From Desulfovibrionaceae bacterium (GTDB lineage: Bacteria > Desulfobacterota > Desulfovibrionia > Desulfovibrionales > Desulfovibrionaceae), in NCBI GenBank assembly GCA_019421865.1, contig JAHZEL010000023.1, forward strand, positions 1 through 64,000: 64,000 bases of DNA. The letters run 5' to 3'. Below the pieces are notes generated by a model. It searched no databases. It saw only the letters and a program-made list of their open reading frames with translations, and was not told where the DNA came from. This document shows, piece by piece, positions 42,102 to 50,288 of the stretch. Each line of letters starts with the position of its first letter. The first letter of the stretch is position 1. Made by a program: the position numbers and the translations under genes.

Positions 42102-42845
42102 ATGGAAATGTTTTGGGGGTATCTTGTCATTTCCTTTGCGTGGGTGATCGGCGGTTTCATCGGCGGATCTACGGGCATAGGATCCATCATGGTGGCCATG
42201 CCCATCATGAGCACGGTACTTACGCCGAGCGAAGCGGTGCTGGTCTCCTGCCTGACGGGCCTTTTCGGCACGATGCATCTTTCCTACGCCTATCGGAAAT
42301 TCTGCAGCTGGAAGGATATACGAGAGCTGGTGGCAGGCGGCATTCCCGGCTGTATTCTCGGTGTTCTGGTACTGCGCGTCGCCTCCATGCAGACCCTGCA
42401 GCTTATGGTATGCGCCATGCTTGTCTGTTTTCTTACCATGCAGTTCTTCCGCAAAACGGCGTCATGGCGCCTGCCCGATTCTGCGATAACGGGAGTCATT
42501 GCAGGCGTCATCTGCGGTTTCGTCAGCGGCTCCGTGGCAATGGTGGGCGCACCGCTTGGCATTTATGTTCTTCTCAAGCACTGGAGTCCGGACAGTGCGC
42601 GCGGCAACATGAGCATATTTTATGCCTTCACCGGGGTAACGTCGGTCATTTCTCAGGCTGCGGCCGGACTGTATACGTTTTCCCTTCTTCCGATGGCTCT
42701 TGCAGGAATCATAGGATGTGCCGTCGGACAGATTACAGGCGTGAAGATAGGTCGTCGCATCAATCAGCAGCTTTTCTATAAGATCGTGCTTGTCTTTCTG
42801 TCCGTGGCCGCGATCATGCTTTTCGTGCGGGCCGTCGGAGAATAG
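42102..42845 (+). CDS. TauE/SafE family permease
   Basis: 247-residue membrane protein of the TauE/SafE (sulfite exporter) family, with about seven hydrophobic segments and the duplicated family pattern: GGFIGGSTGIGSIMVAMPIM in the first half and GVICGFVSGSVAMVGAPLGIY in the second. Members export small anions such as sulfite or sulfoacetate, or other sulfur compounds. The substrate is not readable, though sulfite fits this kind of organism. AAGGGAGAGG precedes ATG 42102. An inverted repeat TAGAG-TATAG-CTCTA (42028-42042) lies in the AT-rich promoter region and could bind a regulator. Confidence 0.82.
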   Translation: MEMFWGYLVISFAWVIGGFIGGSTGIGSIMVAMPIMSTVLTPSEAVLVSCLTGLFGTMHLSYAYRKFCSWKDIRELVAGGIPGCILGVLVLRVASMQTLQLMVCAMLVCFLTMQFFRKTASWRLPDSAITGVIAGVICGFVSGSVAMVGAPLGIYVLLKHWSPDSARGNMSIFYAFTGVTSVISQAAAGLYTFSLLPMALAGIIGCAVGQITGVKIGRRINQQLFYKIVLVFLSVAAIMLFVRAVGE

Positions 42846-42988
42846 AAAAACGGGAAAGTATCTTTCATGGAGAAAGAGTCTTGCAGGCTCTTCCCATTTT
42901 TCCTTTTCATGATTATGGTAATCTCGACCGTCCCCGGATCGAGCCTCTGCCCCGGAGGGACGGCTACCTCAGCCTATAAGGAAAGAAC

Positions 42989-43924
42989 ATGAAAACATGG
43001 AAAACTCTTGCCCTCTGCGCGGCCTGCCTGGCCACGCTCTCCCTTGCCATGCCTGACTATGCGGATGCCGCCCGTATGGGAAGAGGGCGCAGCTTCGGCA
43101 GTTCCTCCATCATGAGTCGTCCTGCCACGCCGCCTTCCGGAACGCTTCGCAGCGGCACTTCCACCGTCAATCGTCAGGCTCCCCTGAACAGCACCCGTGC
43201 CGACGGCGGCGCCGCCACCATGGCCCGCAGCAACACCGGTCTTCTCGGCGGTCTGTTCGGAGGCCTTCTTGCCGGTACCTTCCTCGGATCGCTTTTCGGC
43301 GGTCACGGCATGGTCGGCGGCATGATGGGCGGCTTCATGAATCTGCTGATTCTCGGCCTGCTTGTGTACTTCGGCGTCCGTCTGTTCCGTCGCTTCCGCG
43401 GCGGTCAGGGCTCGTCCGACAATGCGGCGCAGAATGAACGTCCCTACGAGGCTCCCCGTCAGTACAGCCAGGGCAGCTCCTGGGACAACCTGCGCTCCGA
43501 ACAGAACGTGCAGCAGGCTCAGCCTGCGGAAGAATCTTCTGAAGTGGCGCTGCCCGCCGATTTCGATCAGGATGAATTCCTGCGCGGCGCCAAGGCGGCC
43601 TATTCCCGCATGCAGGCTTCGTGGGACAAGCGCGATCTTGACGACATCGCCAACTTCGCCACCGAAGACGTCATGAAGGAGCTGCGTCAGCAGGCCGAAG
43701 AGGATCCGAATCCCGGAAAGACCGAAATTCTGCTGGTGAACGCTTCCGTCATCGAAGTCCGCGACGAGGGCGATCTGCGCCGCGTTGCCGTGTACTTCGA
43801 CGTGCTCATGCGCGAGGATCAGCATGCCGCCCGTCCCGAGCAGGTGCGCGAAGTCTGGCACTTCGTGTGCTCCCGTGCCGAGGGCGACAGCTGGAAGCTC
43901 GACGGCATTCAGCAGCTCTCCTGA
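42989..43924 (+). CDS. Tim44-domain membrane-associated protein
   Basis: 311-residue protein with a signal-like N-terminus (1-27, ending AADA-type), an Arg/Ser/Gly-rich segment (30-80), a glycine-rich hydrophobic span (LLGGLFGGLLAGTFLGSLFGG...LLILGLLVYFGVRLF, about 85-130), a Gln/Ser linker and a C-terminal Tim44-like domain (about 190-311, with DEFLRGAKAAYSRMQASWDKRDLDDI ... TEDVMKEL ... EVWHFVCSR). Bacterial Tim44-like proteins are widespread but poorly understood and may act in membrane-protein assembly. AAGGAAAG precedes ATG 42989. It has its own terminator. Confidence 0.82.
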   Translation: MKTWKTLALCAACLATLSLAMPDYADAARMGRGRSFGSSSIMSRPATPPSGTLRSGTSTVNRQAPLNSTRADGGAATMARSNTGLLGGLFGGLLAGTFLGSLFGGHGMVGGMMGGFMNLLILGLLVYFGVRLFRRFRGGQGSSDNAAQNERPYEAPRQYSQGSSWDNLRSEQNVQQAQPAEESSEVALPADFDQDEFLRGAKAAYSRMQASWDKRDLDDIANFATEDVMKELRQQAEEDPNPGKTEILLVNASVIEVRDEGDLRRVAVYFDVLMREDQHAARPEQVREVWHFVCSRAEGDSWKLDGIQQLS

Positions 43925-43964
43925 TGAATGATGAAATTGTCCGGCTCTGCCGGACGTGAGATCG

Positions 43965-43998
43965 GCCGGTTCTTCTTTGCGGAAGGACCGGCTTTTTT
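43965..43998 (+). terminator. Intrinsic terminator
   Basis: Stem GCCGGTTCTTC / GAAGGACCGGC with one mismatch and a TTTGCG loop, followed by six T. Confidence 0.85.
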
Positions 43999-44334
43999 GT
44001 GCTGTTTCCCTGTGTCGGTTGTCCAAGGTTCGTAAGATTCCTCTTCCGGCGGGACGGGACATGCCGGGGCAGGCCGTGCCGTGTGCCGTGAAGTGGGGAG
44101 GGGCCTGTACGCAGTCTTCAGAGCATCTGACAGGGGATGCCCGGGCCGAAGCATCGAGTTCCGGTTCCGCAAGCTCGTCCCGAACGGCGGATGCAGCCGC
44201 GCCGTGATTTTCTGCCGGACGGCGTGATTACTCATGCCTTCCGCTTCTTCTCACGGATCCCTTATCATGCGCGTTCTGCTACGCTGATGGCCTGTTCCGG
44301 AATGAGCCGGAACACGAAACACGGAGAGCGTGTT

Positions 44335-45075
44335 ATGAAAAGACTGGTTATGCTTCTGGCCTTTCTGGCATTGTCGGTTCCATCGGCGGCCTGTGCGCAG
44401 TGGGCACTGGTTCGCGGGGAGGGAGAGTCCGCCGTATTGGCCTCCACGGCGCGTCCTACGGTGGCGGTAAAGGCGGCCCCCGGACTTGAACCTGTGTCGC
44501 AGGGAAAAATGACGGTCATGCTTTCCACGGAGCGTGAACTTCCCCGCTCCGAACCGGGGACGGTGTGGTACAGCCTGAACGCCGGTGCAAACGCCCAGCT
44601 TGTGGTGGCGCTGGCCGACGCGGGCTCGAAGTACTGGTATCCCGGCGTCATGGGCACCAACCTTGAGTTTCTTCCCATTCTCTATGCCTGCGGCAGCGAC
44701 AAGCCGGGAAGCGTGACGCAGCGCGTGTTCATCCGTCCGGTGCAGCTCGATCCCTGGATGAGCGCCTTTGCGCAGCACGGCCGGGGCTGGACGGCGGGCG
44801 TTCTGGTCAGCCAGTACGAGTGGATTACGGACAACGGCGGCAGCAAGCTGCTGGTGGAGTACCGGGAACCGTATGCTTCGGAGCGCTGCCCCATCGTGAG
44901 CTCGGATGAACTGAGAGCCTTTGTGCAGCGGGCGGATACGTCGTTTTCGGCCCGCTTCGGCGAGAACGGAAGCATTCCTGCATCCGGTGTGCGCACCTAT
45001 GCCTGGGGGCATGCCGGTATTTCCTCGGCTCTGCTGAGCACGGTGCTCGGCGCCACGATGGAGTATCCTTTTTAG
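44335..45075 (+). CDS. Exported protein of unknown function
   Basis: 246-residue protein with a signal peptide (1-22, SAACAQ). The Cys at 20 sits in a lipobox-like PSAAC, so it may be a lipoprotein. The mature part reads as mixed alpha/beta: VMLSTERELPRSEPGTVWYSLNAG, YPGVMGTNLEFLPILYACGS, VFIRPVQL, VLVSQYEWITDNGGSKLLVEYR. It may belong to the Desulfovibrio-restricted DUF4851 group, which I recall only loosely. GGAG lies ten bases before ATG 44335. It is a single gene between two terminators. Confidence 0.62.
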   Translation: MKRLVMLLAFLALSVPSAACAQWALVRGEGESAVLASTARPTVAVKAAPGLEPVSQGKMTVMLSTERELPRSEPGTVWYSLNAGANAQLVVALADAGSKYWYPGVMGTNLEFLPILYACGSDKPGSVTQRVFIRPVQLDPWMSAFAQHGRGWTAGVLVSQYEWITDNGGSKLLVEYREPYASERCPIVSSDELRAFVQRADTSFSARFGENGSIPASGVRTYAWGHAGISSALLSTVLGATMEYPF

Positions 45076-45332
45076 GGCGGCTTTTGGCTGAAACGTGCCG
45101 GACGCTGTTTCCCCGGAAGGTCGGAGCATGGGGAAACGGGTTTCGGACAGGATGCCGGAGGGGCGTTTACCGGCCTCTTTCGGCACAGGCTTGTTTCAAC
45201 GCCGAAGCGCTCGCTTCTGTGGAGCGGCGTTTGCTCCGTACGGAAGCATGATGGTTTCCGGCTGGCGGACGTTTTCGACCGCAGCGAAAAAATCCGTCTG
45301 ACCGGAAAGCCGGACAGGCTCCTTTGGATGAG

Positions 45333-45371
45333 GTCGGACCTGCCGCGTTCTGCGGCGGGTCCGGCTTTTTT
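45333..45371 (+). terminator. Intrinsic terminator
   Basis: 14-bp stem GTCGGACCTGCCGC / GCGGCGGGTCCGGC with G-U pairs and a five-base loop, then six T. It isolates htpG from upstream transcription; the 250 bases before it hold no gene. Confidence 0.88.
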
Positions 45372-45380
45372 CGAGCTCCG

Positions 45381-45410
45381 CCCTTGACTTGGCCGCGTTG
45401 CGCCTTATGT
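45381..45410 (+). promoter_or_regulatory. Heat-shock (sigma-32-like) promoter of htpG
   Basis: CCCTTGAC (45381-45388), 14 bases, then CCTTATGT (45403-45410). This compares with the sigma-32 pattern CTTGAAA-N14-CCCCATNT. It starts 10 bases after the upstream terminator and 95 bases before htpG, a gene known to be sigma-32-controlled in E. coli. Confidence 0.5.
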
Positions 45411-45505
45411 GACTGTCATGGCCCAGGTTCGGGCCTTTTCCTTGCAGTCATATCCGGCAGGCGGCCCGGCCGTCGTTGACCGGAAGCATATCAGGAGGCC
45501 ATGTC

Positions 45506-47503
45506 ATGGCGGAAACCACGCATCAGTTTCGCGCGGAAACGTGCAAGCTGCTCAATATTCTTACGCATTCTCTGTATACCAACCACGAGATCTTTCTTCG
45601 TGAACTTCTTTCCAACGCTTCCGACGCTCTGGAAAAGGTCCGTTTTCTTCAGACCACGGGCGGCGAGGTTCGAGATTCCGATCTTCCTCTGGAAATCAGC
45701 ATCAGCACCGACAAGGACAACCATGTCATTACCGTTGCCGATACCGGCATAGGCATGACGGAAGAGGAAATGATCGACAACCTCGGCACCATTGCCCGTT
45801 CCGGTTCCGAACAGTTTCTGAAGGCCCGGGAAGCGGAAAAGGCTGCCGAAGCTCCGGCGGAAAAGACGGCTGACAAGCCCGAGGGCGATGAGGAAAACGT
45901 CGAAGGCGAGGAACCCATCGTCGAGCATGACGACTCCGTCGTCGACGATGCCGCCGGCATCATCGGTCGTTTCGGTATCGGCTTCTATTCCGTGTTCATG
46001 GTGGCGAAGAAGGTGGAAGTCACGTCCGTGTCCGCCACGGGCGACGGTACGCCTCATGTCTGGACGAGCGACGGCACGGGCAGCTTTACGCTGCGCACGC
46101 TGGAAGGCGCCGAAGCCGAAGGCCTCCGCCGCGGCACCAGCGTGAAGATTTTCCTGCGCGACGACGCTCACGAATACGAGGAAAAGTTCCGTCTTGAAAG
46201 CGTGATCCGCAAGCACTCCAACTTCCTGCCCTTTGCCATTCAGCTGGACGGTTCCCGCATCAACACCACGGCGGCCCTGTGGCGCGAGCCCAAGTTCTCC
46301 ATCACGAAGGAACAGTACAACGAGTTCTACAAGTACCTCACCTATGATCAGACGGAACCTCTGGACGTGATCCACTTCTCCGTGGACGCGCCGGTGCAGT
46401 TCAACTGCCTGCTCTACATTCCCGGCAGCGCCGTGGAAGTGTTCGACGAACGCAGGGACGAGTGGGGCCCGGATCTTTATGTGCGCCGCGTGCTCATCGA
46501 CCGGCACAACAAGGAGCTTCTGCCCAACTACTTCGCCTTCCTGAAGGGCGTGGTGGATACCGAGGATCTGCCGCTCAACATCTCCCGTGAGACGCTTCAG
46601 GAAAACGTGGTGCTGCGCAAGATCTCCCAGACCATCACCCGTCAGCTGCTCACGCATTTCGAGCGCCTGGCGAAAAACGATCCCGAGAAGTACGAAGCCA
46701 TCTGGAAGCTGCACGGCAAGTACATCAAGTTCGGCTTCGACAGCTTCCAGTACCGCGACCGCGTGGCGCCTCTGCTGCGTTATTTCTCCACGCTGCATGA
46801 GGACAAGCTCGTCAGCCTGGACGACTATATTTCCCGCATGAAGTCCGAGCAGAAGGAGATCTGGTACGTGGCGGCTTCCTCTCTGGAGGCGGCCAAGGTG
46901 AATCCGCATCTCGGACAGTTCCGCCGCAAGGGCATTGAGGTTCTGTATCTGACGGATCCTGTTGATGAATTTGCTCTGGAAGCCATCATGGAATACCAGA
47001 AGCATCCCTTCAAGTCCGTGGAGCTTGCCGAAGCCGGCGCTCTGGATGCCTTCCCCGACGTGGATGACGCCGAACCCAGACCCGAACCTCTTTCCGAAGA
47101 GGAAAAGCCGGAACTCGATGCGCTCGTCAGCGCGGTGAAGACCATTCTCGGCGATCAGGTGAAGGACGTGCGCGTGACGACGAAGCCCATCGACGGCGCG
47201 GCCTGCCTGGTTTCTCCCGACGGCGTGAGCTCGTCCATGGAGAAGCTCATGCGCGTCATGCAGAAGAGCGACGGCATTCCCCAGAAGATTCTTGAACTCA
47301 ATCCCGATCACGCTCTGGTGCGCTCCCTCATGCGCATCTGCAAGGACGGCGAACAGGACGACACGTTCAAGGATATGGTGAACGCGCTGTTCGACAGCAC
47401 GCTCCTGCTCGACGGTTACATGAACGAGCCTTTCGCCATGGCGGAACGCAGCATGCGTCTGCTCCGTCAGGCTGCGGGCTGGTATTCCGAACTGCGCAAG
47501 TAA
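45506..47503 (+). CDS. htpG: Hsp90-family chaperone HtpG
   Basis: 665-residue cytoplasmic ATP-dependent chaperone. The GHKL ATPase domain shows LRELLSNASDALEK (motif N), DTGIGM and GRFGIGFYSVFMV. The middle domain carries the catalytic-Arg region NISRETLQEN. The C-terminal dimerisation part ends LLRQAAGWYSELRK. Compared with E. coli, the ATP lid between SGSEQFL and GIIGRFG is lengthened by about 30 residues (about 107-150), very rich in Glu, Asp and Ala. ATG 45506 has AGGAGG seven bases upstream. It is co-transcribed with the DsrE-like gene 13 bases later. Confidence 0.95.
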   Translation: MAETTHQFRAETCKLLNILTHSLYTNHEIFLRELLSNASDALEKVRFLQTTGGEVRDSDLPLEISISTDKDNHVITVADTGIGMTEEEMIDNLGTIARSGSEQFLKAREAEKAAEAPAEKTADKPEGDEENVEGEEPIVEHDDSVVDDAAGIIGRFGIGFYSVFMVAKKVEVTSVSATGDGTPHVWTSDGTGSFTLRTLEGAEAEGLRRGTSVKIFLRDDAHEYEEKFRLESVIRKHSNFLPFAIQLDGSRINTTAALWREPKFSITKEQYNEFYKYLTYDQTEPLDVIHFSVDAPVQFNCLLYIPGSAVEVFDERRDEWGPDLYVRRVLIDRHNKELLPNYFAFLKGVVDTEDLPLNISRETLQENVVLRKISQTITRQLLTHFERLAKNDPEKYEAIWKLHGKYIKFGFDSFQYRDRVAPLLRYFSTLHEDKLVSLDDYISRMKSEQKEIWYVAASSLEAAKVNPHLGQFRRKGIEVLYLTDPVDEFALEAIMEYQKHPFKSVELAEAGALDAFPDVDDAEPRPEPLSEEEKPELDALVSAVKTILGDQVKDVRVTTKPIDGAACLVSPDGVSSSMEKLMRVMQKSDGIPQKILELNPDHALVRSLMRICKDGEQDDTFKDMVNALFDSTLLLDGYMNEPFAMAERSMRLLRQAAGWYSELRK

Positions 47504-47516
47504 AAGGGAGGCGCGC

Positions 47517-47864
47517 ATGTACTACGATCTCGTCATTCACGTGGACGACAACGATCCGGCCCGTCTCGGCCTTGCTCTCAGCAACGTGGCGAATTACAGG
47601 ACCGGCCTGCCGGGAGAGGAGTTCCGCATCGTGCTGGTGGCCAACGGACCTGCCGTTCAGCTGTTCACCGCAGAGCATAAGGAGCTTGCCGAAACGGCGT
47701 CCAGACTCATGGCGGAAGGACTTTCCATCCGCCTGTGCAACAACGCTCTGACGAAGTTTCAGGTTCCTGCCGAATCGCTCTGGCCGGGCTGCGTGGTTGT
47801 GCCCGCGGGCGTGGTGGAGATCGTGAAGCTGCAGCGCGAGGGCTTTGCCTATCTTCGTCCGTAG
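47517..47864 (+). CDS. DsrE/DsrF-family protein
   Basis: 115-residue protein of the DsrE-like fold (YDLVIHVDDNDPARLGLALSNVANY ... FRIVLVANGPAVQLFT ... IRLCNNALTKFQVPAESLWPGCVVVPAGVVEIVKLQREGFAYLRP). Some family members are persulfide carriers with an active Cys; here Cys is present in LCNNAL and PGCVVV. The second matches the usual YchN/DsrE position approximately. GGGAGG precedes the ATG. It follows htpG by 13 bases, so it is heat-shock co-expressed. Its partner is unknown. Confidence 0.82.
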   Translation: MYYDLVIHVDDNDPARLGLALSNVANYRTGLPGEEFRIVLVANGPAVQLFTAEHKELAETASRLMAEGLSIRLCNNALTKFQVPAESLWPGCVVVPAGVVEIVKLQREGFAYLRP

Positions 47865-47981
47865 TGTTTTCCGGGCAGGGGCGGTCCGCGCCGCTCCCTG
47901 CCTGTTTTTCTCGCCTTTCTGATGCAGGAAAGGTGAATGTCCCTCAGCGGGGCGGGAAATGTTTCCCGCTTCGCCCGTAAG

Positions 47982-48023
47982 AAACGCCGTCCGTTCTCCT
48001 TTGGGGGAGCGGGCGGCGTTTTC
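47982..48023 (+). terminator. Intrinsic terminator of htpG-dsrE
   Basis: AAACGCCG...CGGCGTTT outer stem with an inner TTCTCC/GGGGAG part, followed by TTTCG. The remaining 390 bases to the next gene hold no recognisable feature except a promoter that cannot be pinned down. Confidence 0.75.
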
Positions 48024-48414
48024 GTATTTAAAGGCCGATCTTCGTGACGTCGTCAGGAAAAAAGGGCGGGGACTGGGGGCCTATACACGTCTTTCGATTT
48101 TACGCCGCCGAAGAGAATGCAGGCTGAGCTTTGAGTTTTCGGTTTGGCGTTTGAGCCGGAACTTTCTGCCGGGCTCCAGCCAGCAGGATACGGCGTGCCG
48201 GGGGGGCGGGCCTCTCTCCGTTTTTTTTCTGCTGCGGGACGATCAGGCAAAAAAAAGAGAGCATCGTAGCTGGCTGCCTTCCTGCGCAGGGCGTTACCAT
48301 GGCGTTGAATCATCCGGCATGGAGAGATACGCCGGGGGCTTTTTCTCCCGTGCTCTGTGTAGCTCGGAGCACGGCGCTTTTATCTGCCGGATACCTGCAG
48401 AAAGGAGAGATCGC

Positions 48415-49218
48415 ATGGCTGCTCGCCTTGGTTTGCGCATGACGCTTGATGCGGCAATGGTGCCGGTCTTCGTTCTGCTCATGACGGCCCGATACACGGG
48501 GGTAGGCGTTCATGAAGGGCTGAGTCTTCTGTTTGTGCTGCTCATGGCGGCGCATCTGTATCTCAATGGAAGCTGGTGGACGGCGCTGCCCAGGCTCGTG
48601 CGGGCACGGCCCTGCCGAACGCTTCTTACGCTGGCGGCCGCGGTGTTTCTTGCCGCCGCGCTGATAAGCGGCGTGCCGCTTTCCGAACATCTTTCCGTCC
48701 TGACGGGATGGAAGACGGATCTTACCGGCCGTTCGCGGCACATGTTCTTTGCCCACTGGGCCTTTCTGCTGGGGGCCGCGCATATCGGCCTCTGTCGGAA
48801 GAGACTTGTATCCGCGCTTGTTCGCGTCATGCCCCGCCGGATGCTGCCGTACCTTTCCGCCGCCGTTCTCATTCCGGCCCTTTACGGCGTGCAGGCCTTT
48901 GCCGAAAGGGATCTGACGCTGCTCTTGACCATGACGACGTCCTTTACGGTATGGAACCCGGAAGATCATCTTTTCCGACTGCTCATGGATTATCTGGCCG
49001 TCTTCTGCCTTTCGGCTTCGGCAGCGGGAGCCGCTTCCTTTTTGTTTGAGCGGGCGGCGCGCATCGCGATGCCGTCGCGCGGAACATGCTCCGGGGCACC
49101 ACGGGAGAGCACTCAGGCAGAATCGGGCAGGAAGTTGCCACGATCGTGTCTGTCGTACAGATGTGGTTTCGGTACAATCAGGAACAGAAAAAGGATCGGC
49201 CGGCCGGAACCGGAATGA
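48415..49218 (+). CDS. DUF4405-like membrane cytochrome/flavinylation-associated protein
   Basis: 267-residue protein with a membrane part (residues 5-220) of about six hydrophobic segments. It shows His residues in or next to helices (VGVHEGLSLL, LLMAAHLYLNGSWW, FFAHWAFLLGAAHIGLC) in the pattern of DUF4405 / cytochrome b561-like heme proteins. The last about 45 residues are basic and cytoplasmic. AAAGGAGAGA precedes ATG 48415; the frame is open for 450 bases upstream but that part crosses a terminator. It is followed by an exported flavodoxin, and DUF4405 proteins are linked to extracytosolic flavin electron transfer, so it may feed electrons from the membrane to it (inference). Confidence 0.7.
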   Translation: MAARLGLRMTLDAAMVPVFVLLMTARYTGVGVHEGLSLLFVLLMAAHLYLNGSWWTALPRLVRARPCRTLLTLAAAVFLAAALISGVPLSEHLSVLTGWKTDLTGRSRHMFFAHWAFLLGAAHIGLCRKRLVSALVRVMPRRMLPYLSAAVLIPALYGVQAFAERDLTLLLTMTTSFTVWNPEDHLFRLLMDYLAVFCLSASAAGAASFLFERAARIAMPSRGTCSGAPRESTQAESGRKLPRSCLSYRCGFGTIRNRKRIGRPEPE

Positions 49219-49324
49219 TGACAGGCCCCGTCGTCCGCCTCTGACGGATGATGGCGATCCGGTGACGCCGTCCATCGGCTTTTCCCCGGCAGATTGAACA
49301 TGCCGGAAAGAACAGGAGAACATC

Positions 49325-49972
49325 ATGAATAAAGAAAAAGGCATGATTGAGAGCTGCGGCAGAATGTCGCTTGCGGATGCGTATCGGTCGAGAAGAGATT
49401 TTCTGAAAGGCATGATGCTCGGACTTGCGGCCGCTGCCGCTCCGGCTCTGCTTCATCATTCAGCCCTGGCCGCGGAAGCGGAAGGAGGAAGGATGCTCAT
49501 TGTATATTTTTCCCATTCCGGCAATACCCGTCAGCTTGCCCGTCTCATTCAGGAACGCACGGGGGCGGACATGGTCGAACTCAAGGCCGTCAGACCGTAC
49601 CCCGAGGATTACAACACCGTGGTGGAACAGGCCAGACAGGAGCAGAGCGACAATGCCAGACCGGAGATCTCCATCAATCTGCCCGATCTGGGCGCGTACG
49701 ATACGGTGTTCATCGGCTATCCCAACTGGTGGGGAACGCTGCCCATGCCTTTCTTCACGCTGCTGGAGCGCGTGAATCTGGCGGGCAAAAACGTGGTTCC
49801 GTTCTGCACGCATGAGGGAAGCCGCTTCGGAAGAAGCGAAAGCGATCTCAAGCGCCTCTGCCCCGACGCCCGTATATTGAAGGGGTTTGAAGTTCGCGGG
49901 TCCCGCGTGTCCGGCGCGGGAGACGACGTGAGCGAATGGCTGAACGGCCTCGGATTGGCCGGGACGCGCTAG
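49325..49972 (+). CDS. Tat-exported flavodoxin-like protein
   Basis: 215-residue flavodoxin with a twin-arginine signal: SRRDFLKG at 22-29, a hydrophobic stretch to about 47 and an AxA-type cleavage site near 50. The mature domain starts MLIVYFSHSGNTRQLA (FMN phosphate loop SHSGNT) and has the FIGYPNWWGTLPMPFFTLLE loop and the THEGSRFG element. It belongs to the long, BilS/flavodoxin-4-like type often annotated as flavodoxin. Folded FMN export via Tat is expected. AGGAG precedes ATG 49325. It lies 106 bases after the DUF4405-like gene on the same strand and ends before a terminator. Confidence 0.82.
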   Translation: MNKEKGMIESCGRMSLADAYRSRRDFLKGMMLGLAAAAAPALLHHSALAAEAEGGRMLIVYFSHSGNTRQLARLIQERTGADMVELKAVRPYPEDYNTVVEQARQEQSDNARPEISINLPDLGAYDTVFIGYPNWWGTLPMPFFTLLERVNLAGKNVVPFCTHEGSRFGRSESDLKRLCPDARILKGFEVRGSRVSGAGDDVSEWLNGLGLAGTR

Positions 49973-50081
49973 TCCGGCCTGAAAATCCCGGCGCAATTTC
50001 CGTGCCGGGCGTCAGGGAAAGGCGGCTTTGTCCGCCTTCCCTGAGATCCGGCCGCTTTGTCTGAAGCGGGCCGGATACGGG

Positions 50082-50119
50082 AACGCCCTTTCCGGATTTT
50101 CTCCGAAAAGGGCGTTTTT
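50082..50119 (+). terminator. Intrinsic terminator
   Basis: AACGCCCTTTCCGGA / TCCGAAAAGGGCGTT stem with a TTTTC loop and a T5 tail. A second hairpin, 50012-50025 with 50030-50043, precedes it. The rest of 49973-50288 shows no gene. Confidence 0.85.
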
Positions 50120-50288
50120 GTTTTTTCATCAGGAACAAGGCCGCGTTGCAGTGATACGGGAAGGGCGCTCTTCGGAAGGCGAGACCTCTGTTCGTCCACC
50201 GGCCGCAGCCGGCTGCAAAAATGAGAGGAGCGTTTTCCGGCAGGAGGCGGGGCGCTTTGTCTCCCCGCGCTTCCATGCCGGAGGGCGC

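Noticed and set aside
47959..48414. N-terminal extension of the DUF4405-like protein
   Set aside because: The extension crosses the htpG-dsrE terminator and reads as random Arg/Ser-rich sequence; ATG 48415 has AAAGGAGAGA upstream.
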